A stretch of DNA of 15,083 nucleotides. Source: Chloroflexota bacterium (GTDB taxonomy: Bacteria > Chloroflexota > Anaerolineae > Anaerolineales > UBA4823). The position numbers and the translations under genes are program-made. Below the pieces are notes generated by a model that searched no databases, was not told the DNA's origin, and saw nothing but the letters and a program-made list of their open reading frames with translations. The stretch lies in the NCBI GenBank assembly GCA_012798185.1, contig JAAZNS010000129.1, positions 1 to 15,083 on the forward strand, in the 5' to 3' direction. Shown piece by piece: positions 1 to 6,614 of this stretch (position 1 is its first letter; each line of letters begins with the position of its first letter).

Positions 1-136
1 CAGGGGCAGCCTTATTCAAACTGCCCCGCACCCACCTGGCAAGGCGCGGTGAACGATAAACCGCCTGTTTGACCGAAATCGGCAAGCATCGGGATAAAAA
101 ACTTACCAGCGAAAATAATAGATTAGGCGAATTCAT
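1..136 (-). CDS. Partial CDS (N-terminus only), possibly FkbM-type methyltransferase
   Basis: An open frame begins at an ATG five nucleotides after the stop of the glycosyltransferase gene and runs off the left edge without a stop, giving 45 codons. The peptide begins MNSPNLLFSLVSFL and continues with a basic stretch, KQAVYRSPRLARWVRGSLNK. The short gap, same strand and G-rich upstream sequence make it the next gene of the polysaccharide operon. From memory, the pattern of a Leu/Pro-rich start, then a basic YR..RLAR.VR..LN.AAP stretch, resembles the N-terminus of FkbM-family SAM methyltransferases found in such clusters. No catalytic motif lies inside the window, so this assignment is tentative. 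It could equally be another membrane-associated glycan-modifying protein. That a real gene starts here is more secure than its function. Confidence 0.5.
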   Translation of the reverse strand, partial: MNSPNLLFSLVSFLSRCLPISVKQAVYRSPRLARWVRGSLNKAAP

Positions 137-141
137 AAATT

Positions 142-1218
142 TCACGTCCACCCCCCCAGCGCTTCCAAATACTTCTCAACCATCTTCTCCAAACCAAACT
201 CGGCTTTTGCCAATTCCCGTGCCGCCACTCGAAAACGTTCCTGATTTTCGAGTATCTCTAATGCAGATTTTGCCAGAGAAATTGTATCGGGCGGCTCCAG
301 CCGCCAGGGGTTACCGCCATAGGGAGCCAGCCTGCCTGCATCGCCGCGCACCAATTCAGGAAGAGCACCGGTAGAAAAGCCCACTATGGGCAGCCCGCAT
401 GCCATTGCCTCGATGACCGAATTAGGACAAGCTGCATTGATATCCGCCGAATAGAGCAGGTGTGCCGAACGGTCCAATTCTGGAATGCGTTCTCTTTCGA
501 CCATGCCAATCCAATTTACCGCCACCCGGCTGGATTGTTCCCAATGGCGGCGAATATCTTGCGGAACCCGCCCTGCTACTGCCAGCTCGACTTTGGATGG
601 CAGCTGTTTATTTGAATCCTTCAACAACTCGGAAATTTGCTCAGCCAATCGAATAGCGCTCTCCAAGCCCAGCTCATAACCGCCCATCAAGCTGCCCTCC
701 ACCATCAGCAGCCGGATATAATCTTTGGGACGGTTTTGCCCCTCATCAGGGGAATATATATTCAGATCGACCCCATTATAGATAATGGAATAAGGCTTTG
801 CTATCGTTCCACGAACGCGCTCCCACCAGTCATGTACAAATTCGCTTTGGTAAACCACCCGGCTGGCTAAATTCCGGCGAATAAAAGACAAAACCGCATT
901 GCCATATTCTGCCCGCAAAAAATGTCTCAACCCGGTGTTGAGCAGCCTTGCCGAACCCGGAACCCGGTGCAGCCAGTTCATTCCGTCCAGGCGTTGAACA
1001 ACCGGTATACCCCGCCTGCGCGCCAGCCATAACTTGTCCAGCTGGCGTGTTCCACCGATGACCAATACCGCTTGATAGGGTTTATCCGAAAGGTCATGGG
1101 TTACCTGGATACCGCGGGCTGCCAATCCTGCGCTGATTTTATAGCGAAAAGAAACCATCCCCCCTACGCCAGATGTGATAGGCACAATGCATACACGAAA
1201 ATCCCCAACCGGTTTCAT
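142..1218 (-). CDS. GT4-type glycosyltransferase (surface polysaccharide)
   Basis: Predicted cytosolic glycosyltransferase of 358 residues with the GT-B fold, transferring a sugar from a nucleotide-sugar donor to a growing polysaccharide. The N-terminal half holds a glycine-rich loop (residues 15-20) and RLDGMNWLHR at 76-85. IYNGVD at 146-151 is the usual start of the donor half. The family signature is PNSVIEAMACGLPIVGFSTG at 265-284, followed by ALPELV. The first Glu of the canonical EX7E pair is replaced by Ala262, while the second is Glu270. The frame extends upstream to 1263, but the ATG at 1218 is preferred: it has an AAGGA ribosome site about 4 nt upstream and forms an ATGA overlap with the stop of the acetyltransferase gene, indicating translational coupling. 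Near its end a run of seven G (C at 151-157) encodes Leu-Gly-Gly. Acceptor and donor specificity cannot be read from sequence. Confidence 0.9.
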   Translation of the reverse strand: MKPVGDFRVCIVPITSGVGGMVSFRYKISAGLAARGIQVTHDLSDKPYQAVLVIGGTRQLDKLWLARRRGIPVVQRLDGMNWLHRVPGSARLLNTGLRHFLRAEYGNAVLSFIRRNLASRVVYQSEFVHDWWERVRGTIAKPYSIIYNGVDLNIYSPDEGQNRPKDYIRLLMVEGSLMGGYELGLESAIRLAEQISELLKDSNKQLPSKVELAVAGRVPQDIRRHWEQSSRVAVNWIGMVERERIPELDRSAHLLYSADINAACPNSVIEAMACGLPIVGFSTGALPELVRGDAGRLAPYGGNPWRLEPPDTISLAKSALEILENQERFRVAARELAKAEFGLEKMVEKYLEALGGWT

Positions 1219-1655
1219 TGGTCCTTGCGTTTCCCCAGGCAATGAGCGGGAATACCCACCCACATCTCTCCTTCCCCAGTCGATTCCAACAATACCGCAT
1301 TAGCGCCAATCACGCTTCCCCTGCCAACACGCAGAACACCTTCCTTGCATAAGATTTTAGCACCAGGCGAAATAATCACACCATCTTCAATAATGATGCC
1401 TTCGAACTTCGATTGAGAACTCGGTCGGTAGATGTCAGCTCTGCCTGTGCCCGCGCCGGGGTAAATCTTTACCCGGTTGCCGATAGTGGTTTTTGAATGA
1501 ATCACAACCCCAAAACCGCCGTGCGCCAGCTCGAACCCTTCACCTATGCGCACCGAACAGGGAATCTCCGCCCCGAGCGCTTTAAGCAAATAATATGCCA
1601 GCTTACCAATGATCGGTTTGGTTCGGGCATACACCAGCCAGGTATAAAAATCCAT
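1215..1655 (-). CDS. Left-handed beta-helix (hexapeptide) acetyltransferase, CysE/WcaB-like
   Basis: A 146-residue protein of the serine-acetyltransferase-like branch of hexapeptide acyltransferases, predicted to O- or N-acetylate a sugar or glycan intermediate using acetyl-CoA. After an amphipathic N-terminal segment (residues 1-30) come repeated hexapeptide turns (IPCSVRIGEGFELAHGGFG, IHSKTTIGNRVKI, IIIEDGVIISPGAKI, LRVGRGSVIGANAVL) and a closing VGIPAH, typical of the left-handed helix end. His45 in LAHGGFG occupies the place of the catalytic His of CysE. It lacks the long N-terminal helical domain of true CysE, and its position between wecB and a glycosyltransferase argues for polysaccharide acetylation rather than cysteine synthesis. 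The ATG at 1655 is chosen over the GTG one codon upstream because GGAG lies 7 nt before it. Its last bases overlap the start of the glycosyltransferase gene. The substrate is unknown. Confidence 0.87.
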   Translation of the reverse strand: MDFYTWLVYARTKPIIGKLAYYLLKALGAEIPCSVRIGEGFELAHGGFGVVIHSKTTIGNRVKIYPGAGTGRADIYRPSSQSKFEGIIIEDGVIISPGAKILCKEGVLRVGRGSVIGANAVLLESTGEGEMWVGIPAHCLGKRKDQ

Positions 1656-1689
1656 CACGATTCTCCGTCACTATATTATCGCTGGGCTA

Positions 1690-2835
1690 CTAATCTTGAT
1701 AATCTATGATCGCTCTCACGATACGTTCGGCAGCATGACCATCGCCATATGGGTTGACCGCATGCGCCATTTGGGCGTGCTCCTGAGGATCATCTAAAAG
1801 ACGGCGCGCCTCGGCTACAATCCGCTGCCGGTTGGCGCCAACCAGGCGCACTGTACCTGCTTCAACGCCCTCCGGACGCTCGGTAATCTCACGCATCACC
1901 AAAACGGGCACACCCAAGCCGGGAGCTTCCTCTTGAATGCCGCCCGAGTCGGTCAGCACCAACGCGGCATATTTTAACAAGTGCACCCAGGGCAGGTAAT
2001 CCATTGGCGGCAGCAAGGTTACATTGGGAAGTTTCCCCAATATTCGATTGACCGGATTTTGCACGTTAGGATTTAGGTGAACAGGGTAAACGAAATGGGC
2101 ATGATCGCGGTAACGATTCGCTAAGTCACGGATCGCTTCACAAATATTTTCCAACGGTGTGCCAAAGTTCTCTCGGCGGTGGGCGGTAATCAGCACTAAT
2201 TTTTTCCCGAAGGGTTGTTTTTCTGCCGGGGAGATCCCAATCTGCTGCAACAGCGAAATGGTTTCGTCAGGCGCGGGCAGTGCAGTAATCATGTGCAGGG
2301 CATCGATCACCGTATTTCCGGTAACCAAAATACGGTCACTGGGTATGTTTTCGTTCAATAGATTCTGACGTGCCCATGCCGTTGGTGCAAAATGCAGATC
2401 AGCGAGAACGCCCGCCACATGACGGTTCATCTCCTCAGGAAAAGGCTGCCATTTATCGCCAGTGCGCAGCCCTGCCTCCACATGACCGATGCGGATGCGG
2501 CGGTAAAATGCCGTCATTGCGGCTGCCATAACCGTGGTTGTATCCCCCTGAACCAATATCCAGTCGGGTTGTAATTTTTCCAACACCGGGTCAAGCTGGG
2601 TAATAACTGCGGCAGTCAATTCCGCCAGCGACTGGTTGGGTTGCATGATATTTAAGTCTACGGTCGGTTCGATATTAAATAATTTGAGCACCTGATCCAA
2701 CATTTCACGGTGCTGGGCGGTAACACAAATTAATGATTCCACACCCGCATCCATTTTTAATGCCTGCACTACTGGTGCCATTTTTATCGCCTCAGGTCGG
2801 GTGCCGAATACCGATAGAACGCGCAGAGATTTCAT
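1690..2835 (-). CDS. wecB: UDP-N-acetylglucosamine 2-epimerase (non-hydrolysing)
   Basis: Cytosolic enzyme interconverting UDP-GlcNAc and UDP-ManNAc, the first step toward UDP-ManNAcA. The 381-residue length fits the family. Diagnostic segments are GTRPEAIKMAP (11-21), QGDTTT (96-101), HVEAGLRTGD (118-127), PFPEEMNR (131-138), AHRREN (218-223) and DSGGIQEEAP (296-305). Together they form the GT-B-like active site with the acidic and His residues known from the non-hydrolysing class. An upstream in-frame extension to 2886 would overlap wecC. The ATG at 2835 follows the wecC stop with only two intervening bases and begins exactly with the conserved MKSLRVLSVFGTRPE, so it is preferred. The ribosome site is poor, and translation is probably coupled to wecC. 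The next gene starts 34 nt downstream. Confidence 0.96.
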   Translation of the reverse strand: MKSLRVLSVFGTRPEAIKMAPVVQALKMDAGVESLICVTAQHREMLDQVLKLFNIEPTVDLNIMQPNQSLAELTAAVITQLDPVLEKLQPDWILVQGDTTTVMAAAMTAFYRRIRIGHVEAGLRTGDKWQPFPEEMNRHVAGVLADLHFAPTAWARQNLLNENIPSDRILVTGNTVIDALHMITALPAPDETISLLQQIGISPAEKQPFGKKLVLITAHRRENFGTPLENICEAIRDLANRYRDHAHFVYPVHLNPNVQNPVNRILGKLPNVTLLPPMDYLPWVHLLKYAALVLTDSGGIQEEAPGLGVPVLVMREITERPEGVEAGTVRLVGANRQRIVAEARRLLDDPQEHAQMAHAVNPYGDGHAAERIVRAIIDYQD

Positions 2836-2837
2836 GC

Positions 2838-4115
2838 TTAATGACCAACCCCAAGCCGATAGATAGAAAAGCCTGCTGATTCCCAATTCGGATTGCGCCA
2901 GCCGTTGACAGTATCAACCAAAACACGGCAGCGGGTTTGCCTGGCAACCTCTTCAGCATCCAGCTCGATAAATTGCGTGTGAGCCACTAAAAGAACGATC
3001 ACTTCAGCTTCATGTAAAGCCTCATCTAAAGAGGCTGTAAAAGTAACCTTTTCAGCCGCATAGCCGGTTGGTTTAAACGGTTCGAACGCAGTAACCAACG
3101 CCCCTGCTTCCACCAGCAGGGATATAACCTGCAGCGCTGGGCTTTCCCGGATATCATCAACATCCGGTTTATATGCCAAGCCTAAAAGGGTTACCCGGCA
3201 TCCTTTAAGTTCATTAGCAGCCTTTTTGATAAGCTCCACAACAAATTTAGGCTGGCTGTCATTGACATTCCGCGCAGTGTGAATGAGTGGTGTTATGTCG
3301 GGTGCCGCATCCACCAGGAACCAGGGATCGACGCTGATGCAATGCCCGCCGACACCAGGTCCTGGCTGCAGAATTTTTACCCGGGGATGACGGTTGGCGA
3401 TGGCAATCGCTTCCCATACATCAATACCAAAACGCTGCGCCAGACGGGAAAATTCATTGGCGATCGCAATATTGATATCGCGGTAGGTATTCTCCATCAG
3501 TTTAACCATTTCGGCAGTAGTTGAGTCGGTTAAAAATATCTCTCCCCTCGAGATAAGAGAATATAAAGCTTTCCCAGCTTCAGCCGAAGCTCGATCAACC
3601 CCGCCAATTACCCGTGCATTTTCTATCAACTCCCGCAAAATATGCCCCGGTAAAACCCGTTCTGGTGAATAAGCCAAATGAAAATCTCTGCCAGGTTGCA
3701 TCCCGCTTTTTGCCAAAATGGGCGCCACTACATCCTGCGTGGTGCGGGGCGGCGAGGTAGACTCCAATACCACTAAATTACCATGCTCCAACACTGGAAC
3801 AATCGATTCGGCTGCCGATTGAACTGCCCGCAGATCAGCCTGTTTATTTTCATAAAACGGTGTGGGAACAGCAATGATGAAAGCATCGGCAGTTTCAGGG
3901 TGCGCGCTGATGGTCAGATTGCCCGAAGCTAATGCTGCCTGTACCAGAGTACGCAGCCCCGGTTCATGAAGATGTAATCCTCCGTTTTGCAAAATTTCTA
4001 CAATGTTTGGATTAACATCCACCCCAACCACTCTCAACCCTTGATTGGCAAAAGTACTGGCAGTGGGCAGCCCAATGTATCCTAACCCTAACACGCATAT
4101 TTTTTGAAAGCTCAT
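2838..4115 (-). CDS. wecC: UDP-N-acetyl-D-mannosaminuronate dehydrogenase (UDP-ManNAc dehydrogenase)
   Basis: NAD-dependent four-electron oxidation of UDP-ManNAc to UDP-ManNAcA, supplying an acidic amino sugar for a surface glycan. The 425-residue protein has the three-domain layout of the UDP-glucose/ManNAc dehydrogenases. It has a Rossmann GLGYIGLP at 10-17, the central GPGVGGHCISVDPWFL segment with catalytic Cys259, and a C-terminal UDP-binding domain beginning near VTLLGLAYKPDVDDIRESP. The wording around GGHCISVDPWF and the adjacent wecB favour ManNAc over glucose as substrate; UDP-GlcNAc dehydrogenase (WbpA type) is the main alternative. The ATG at 4115 is chosen because AGGAG lies about 5 nt upstream; a GTG at 4121 would overlap that site. 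It is the first gene of the minus-strand operon, transcribed from the divergent region to its right. Confidence 0.93.
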   Translation of the reverse strand: MSFQKICVLGLGYIGLPTASTFANQGLRVVGVDVNPNIVEILQNGGLHLHEPGLRTLVQAALASGNLTISAHPETADAFIIAVPTPFYENKQADLRAVQSAAESIVPVLEHGNLVVLESTSPPRTTQDVVAPILAKSGMQPGRDFHLAYSPERVLPGHILRELIENARVIGGVDRASAEAGKALYSLISRGEIFLTDSTTAEMVKLMENTYRDINIAIANEFSRLAQRFGIDVWEAIAIANRHPRVKILQPGPGVGGHCISVDPWFLVDAAPDITPLIHTARNVNDSQPKFVVELIKKAANELKGCRVTLLGLAYKPDVDDIRESPALQVISLLVEAGALVTAFEPFKPTGYAAEKVTFTASLDEALHEAEVIVLLVAHTQFIELDAEEVARQTRCRVLVDTVNGWRNPNWESAGFSIYRLGVGH

Positions 4116-4312
4116 TAACACTCCTATACCAAATTCAAGGTAATCGGTAATTTATCAATCAGAGAGCAGGGAAAAACAATTGTGCTCCAGGTTTACCAAT
4201 TCAAGCACCATGCCATGACTATTAACTCAACACCAAATACCCAATTACCTTTTCGTATTCACCCATTATCCCACAAGATAAGAATGGTTCGCAAGGCATT
4301 TGGCTGGATAAG

Positions 4313-4341
4313 TTGACAAACACTTGATGCCATGTGACAAT
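4313..4341 (+). promoter_or_regulatory. Candidate sigma-70-type promoter for the GGR-CruF operon (distal)
   Basis: A perfect -35 hexamer TTGACA at 4313-4318 is followed after exactly 17 nt by GACAAT (4336-4341), matching four of six consensus -10 bases. The predicted start near 4348 would give a leader of about 115 nt before the ATG at 4465. Confidence 0.4.
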
Positions 4342-4353
4342 AAAGAAAGCATG

Positions 4354-4380
4354 TTGTGACCAGCGAAGATCTCATATAAT
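4354..4380 (+). promoter_or_regulatory. Candidate promoter for the GGR-CruF operon (proximal)
   Basis: A perfect TATAAT lies at 4375-4380. TTGTGA at 4354-4359 (four of six -35 bases) is only 15 nt upstream, which is short, so this may depend on an activator or mainly on the -10. The predicted start near 4387 gives a leader of about 78 nt. Confidence 0.4.
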
Positions 4381-4464
4381 TACTTAATCTTTAGATTCAA
4401 CGGGTAAACTCTGAATAAATATCAGTAAAATGACTTTACAGGTTACCCCAAAAAAGATGCATTG

Positions 4465-5643
4465 ATGTCTCCTTCTACTCAAATAATATACGATTTGATT
4501 ATCGTTGGCGCAGGACCAGCCGGAACGGTGCTGGCGTATTTACTTGCTAAAGCCGGGTTAAGGGTGCTGATTCTGGAAAAAGCGCCAATGCCGCGTTATA
4601 AAACCTGCGGCGGTGGAATAACCGCCAAAACCATTAATAACATTCCCTTTGATATCACGCCCGTCCTAGACAAACAAGCCACCGGGGGAATAGTCACCTT
4701 TGGCGGTAAGCTTTTGTTGAAAACATTGCTGAAAAAGCCTGTTGCCTGGCTGGTCATGCGGGATGAATTCGATTATTTCCTGTCACAAGAAGCGCAGCGA
4801 GCTGGCGCCGATTTGATCGACGGAACGCTTGTGGAAAAAATAGATCAACAAGCAGACCGGGTAGTGGTGTATACCGCTGCGGGTAAATTTTTCGGCTCGT
4901 TTCTTGCCGGCGCTGATGGTGTTAACAGCACCGTTGCACATTCGTTGGGCATGCTGCAAAATAGAGAAGTCGGAACAGCAATCGAAGCTGAAATTGAAGT
5001 CGATCCTGCAGCTTTGGAAGAGCAAGGACTTTTCGCAACCTTTGATTTTGGTGCCACGCCCCATGGTTACGGTTGGATTTTTCCCAAACGCGATCATCTT
5101 TCGGTGGGGGTATTCCAGGCTTCCACAGCAAAAGCCCGTGATATTCGGAAGTCATTGAATAAATTTATCGATTGTCAGCCTGTATTGAATCGGCACCGTC
5201 AAATCGATATTCACGGGCATCGAATTCCTCTGGGCGGCACGTTCGTTAACCTGCACTTAGGGCGGGTATTCCTGCTTGGCGATGCCGCCAACCTGGCAGA
5301 CCCATGGCTTGGTGAGGGGTTATATTACGCAGTTACCAGCGCACAAATAGCTGCATCTGTCATCGAGGCATTGTTTTCACAAGGACGTATGGATTTAAGT
5401 ATATATACTCAGCGTATCAACGCTGAGATCGTTCAGCAATTCGCATACGCCAGGCGGCTTGCCGGAATCGTATACCAGTTTCCGCGCTTTAGCTCGCAGC
5501 TTATCAGTAAAAGCCCGCTCATGCAAACCCTGATTTTCGGCTCCGTGCGCGGAGATTTCACTTTCGGCACTGTAAACCGTTTATTATTACAATCCATGCC
5601 GCGCATCTTTTGGCAGGCTCTCTACGGAGGAAGTCACCCATGA
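4465..5643 (+). CDS. Geranylgeranyl reductase family FAD-dependent oxidoreductase
   Basis: A flavoprotein of 392 residues that should reduce double bonds of an isoprenoid chain. The N-terminal dinucleotide-binding fold has GAGPAG at 15-20 and closes with LRVLILEK (32-39). This is followed by RYKTCGGGIT with Cys48, the characteristic early Cys-Gly motif of geranylgeranyl reductases. GDAANLADPWLGEGLYYA at 272-289 is the second FAD motif with the family-typical GEG(I/L)YYA. The C-terminal third is variable and probably lines the lipid channel. The ATG at 4465 begins the conserved fold closely; a TTG one codon earlier is less likely. The ribosome site is weak. The gene overlaps the CruF-like gene by four bases, so the two products probably act on the same lipid or carotenoid. 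Archaeal-type lipid saturation, menaquinone side-chain reduction and carotenoid reduction remain alternatives. Confidence 0.87.
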   Translation: MSPSTQIIYDLIIVGAGPAGTVLAYLLAKAGLRVLILEKAPMPRYKTCGGGITAKTINNIPFDITPVLDKQATGGIVTFGGKLLLKTLLKKPVAWLVMRDEFDYFLSQEAQRAGADLIDGTLVEKIDQQADRVVVYTAAGKFFGSFLAGADGVNSTVAHSLGMLQNREVGTAIEAEIEVDPAALEEQGLFATFDFGATPHGYGWIFPKRDHLSVGVFQASTAKARDIRKSLNKFIDCQPVLNRHRQIDIHGHRIPLGGTFVNLHLGRVFLLGDAANLADPWLGEGLYYAVTSAQIAASVIEALFSQGRMDLSIYTQRINAEIVQQFAYARRLAGIVYQFPRFSSQLISKSPLMQTLIFGSVRGDFTFGTVNRLLLQSMPRIFWQALYGGSHP

Positions 5644-6542
5644 ATCATGATTCTCAAGGTCGTACCCCTCTTATTTATTTAATAATGGTGACCATTTTCT
5701 CAGTGGGTTTAATTGTATTGAATGATTTATTGAATTGGCGCCTTCCTTTTAGTGTAGGTTTTTTAATTGGCTATGTATGTGCACTGTTTGTCTTTGTCGT
5801 TTGGCATGCGCTAATTACCAAAGGCTGGCAGAGAGCACTTTTAATGCTGGCGATTTCACTCGTGATCTCTTTTACTGGAGAAGCTTTAGGAGTAAATTTC
5901 GGTTTGATATTCGGGAGCTACCATTACACCTCTGTTTTAGGAATACAACTTTTAGGTGTGCCACTGCTGGCAGCATTGGCGTGGGAACCGATCGTGTATG
6001 CTGCGTTTTGCATCACCGATATTTTAGCGCCTTCCCAAATTCCGCACGCTGACTTGTGGATCAAACGTCTGCCGCTGCATATCTGGCTGTCTGGGATTGG
6101 CGCCCTGGCAACCACCGCCTGGGATATGATGATCGATCCGATTGCGGTGAACGAGGGCTGGTGGGTTTGGCATGGGGGAGGTTCCTATTTGCCGTACCTC
6201 AAACACGGCGTCCCAATCCAAAATTTTATGGGCTGGTTAAGTATATCTTTTGTTATTAACCTGATCTATCGGTTTATCAACGATACTGTGAAGAAACCTG
6301 TCCGCTCTCTGCATCTTTCCATCAGCGGGCCGATCGTTCTGTATTCCTCCCTATTCATGACTTCTTTCGGCGTTACGGTCACGATATTGCACCGCCCCGA
6401 AGTTGCATTGATCGGATTGCTGGCAATGGGACCGTTTCTGTTGATCGCGTTGACCAATATCAACCTGCTGCAAAAGGGTTTGGCAACGTTGCTTGGCTCA
6501 GGCTGGCTGGAAATTCAAGAGCGTGAAGGATTGGTGGAATAA
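5640..6542 (+). CDS. Carotenoid biosynthesis integral membrane protein (CruF / DUF422 family)
   Basis: A 300-residue polytopic membrane protein with about eight hydrophobic segments (near 12-28, 38-57, 65-79, 103-125, 147-162, 198-212, 229-250, 256-276). Family-typical polar motifs are FTGEALGVNFGLIFGSYHYT (78-97), AWEPIVYA (114-121), WDMMIDPIAVNEGWWVW (161-177) and GVPIQNFMGW (190-199). The family includes CruF, the 1',2'-hydratase of gamma-carotene-type psi ends, and bisanhydrobacterioruberin hydratase. The acidic residues Glu81, Glu116, Asp162 and Asp166 are plausible active-site residues. The ATG at 5640 is chosen because GGAGGA lies about 8 nt upstream and the codon forms an ATGA overlap with the preceding stop. 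Hydration of a carotenoid or other polyprenoid end is the likely role, but no other carotenoid gene is visible here, so the substrate is open. Confidence 0.85.
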   Translation: MNHDSQGRTPLIYLIMVTIFSVGLIVLNDLLNWRLPFSVGFLIGYVCALFVFVVWHALITKGWQRALLMLAISLVISFTGEALGVNFGLIFGSYHYTSVLGIQLLGVPLLAALAWEPIVYAAFCITDILAPSQIPHADLWIKRLPLHIWLSGIGALATTAWDMMIDPIAVNEGWWVWHGGGSYLPYLKHGVPIQNFMGWLSISFVINLIYRFINDTVKKPVRSLHLSISGPIVLYSSLFMTSFGVTVTILHRPEVALIGLLAMGPFLLIALTNINLLQKGLATLLGSGWLEIQEREGLVE

Positions 6543-6561
6543 AAAACTCAAAAAACGAAAA

Positions 6562-6589
6562 ACCGCAGAGAATGCAGAAAGCGCGAAAA
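6562..6589 (+). repeat. Degenerate copy of an ACCGCAAAGACGCAAAG-type dispersed repeat
   Basis: The convergent gap between the CruF-like gene and degV (6543-6614) contains ACCGCAGAGAATGCAGAAAG followed by GCGCGAAAA. It has the same beginning and roughly the same periodic GCA-purine pattern as the element at 12470. This style of intergenic repeat is known, from memory, in many environmental bacterial genomes. No rho-independent terminator is visible in this gap. Confidence 0.4.
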
Positions 6590-6614
6590 TCGACAAATCC
6601 TCTTGAGCAGCTGA

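Larger units (their letters stand above)
4116..4464. promoter_or_regulatory. Divergent intergenic region between wecC and the GGR gene
   Basis: No open frame here looks like a gene. This AT-rich 349-nt stretch must drive both the minus-strand polysaccharide operon and the plus-strand isoprenoid operon. Two plus-strand promoter candidates are listed separately. On the minus strand the best I can find is a weak one, TTGTTT (complement of 4174-4179) and GATAAA (complement of 4151-4156) with a 17-nt spacer. An imperfect repeat of TACCAA(A)TTCAAG occurs at about 4127-4139 and 4194-4205. No RNA gene, riboswitch or terminator is evident. Confidence 0.55.

Noticed and set aside
69..374. Plus-strand open frame of 101 codons
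   Set aside because: It lies antisense to the glycosyltransferase end and the partial left-edge gene, has no ribosome site, and its peptide is low-complexity Pro-rich.
1215..1655. Acetyltransferase as true serine acetyltransferase (cysE)
   Set aside because: It is only 146 residues, lacks the N-terminal helical domain of CysE, and lies inside a polysaccharide operon without cysK.
4116..4464. Possible riboswitch or small RNA in the divergent region
   Set aside because: I looked for paired stems and known aptamer cores and saw only short AT-rich symmetry; nothing supports an RNA gene.
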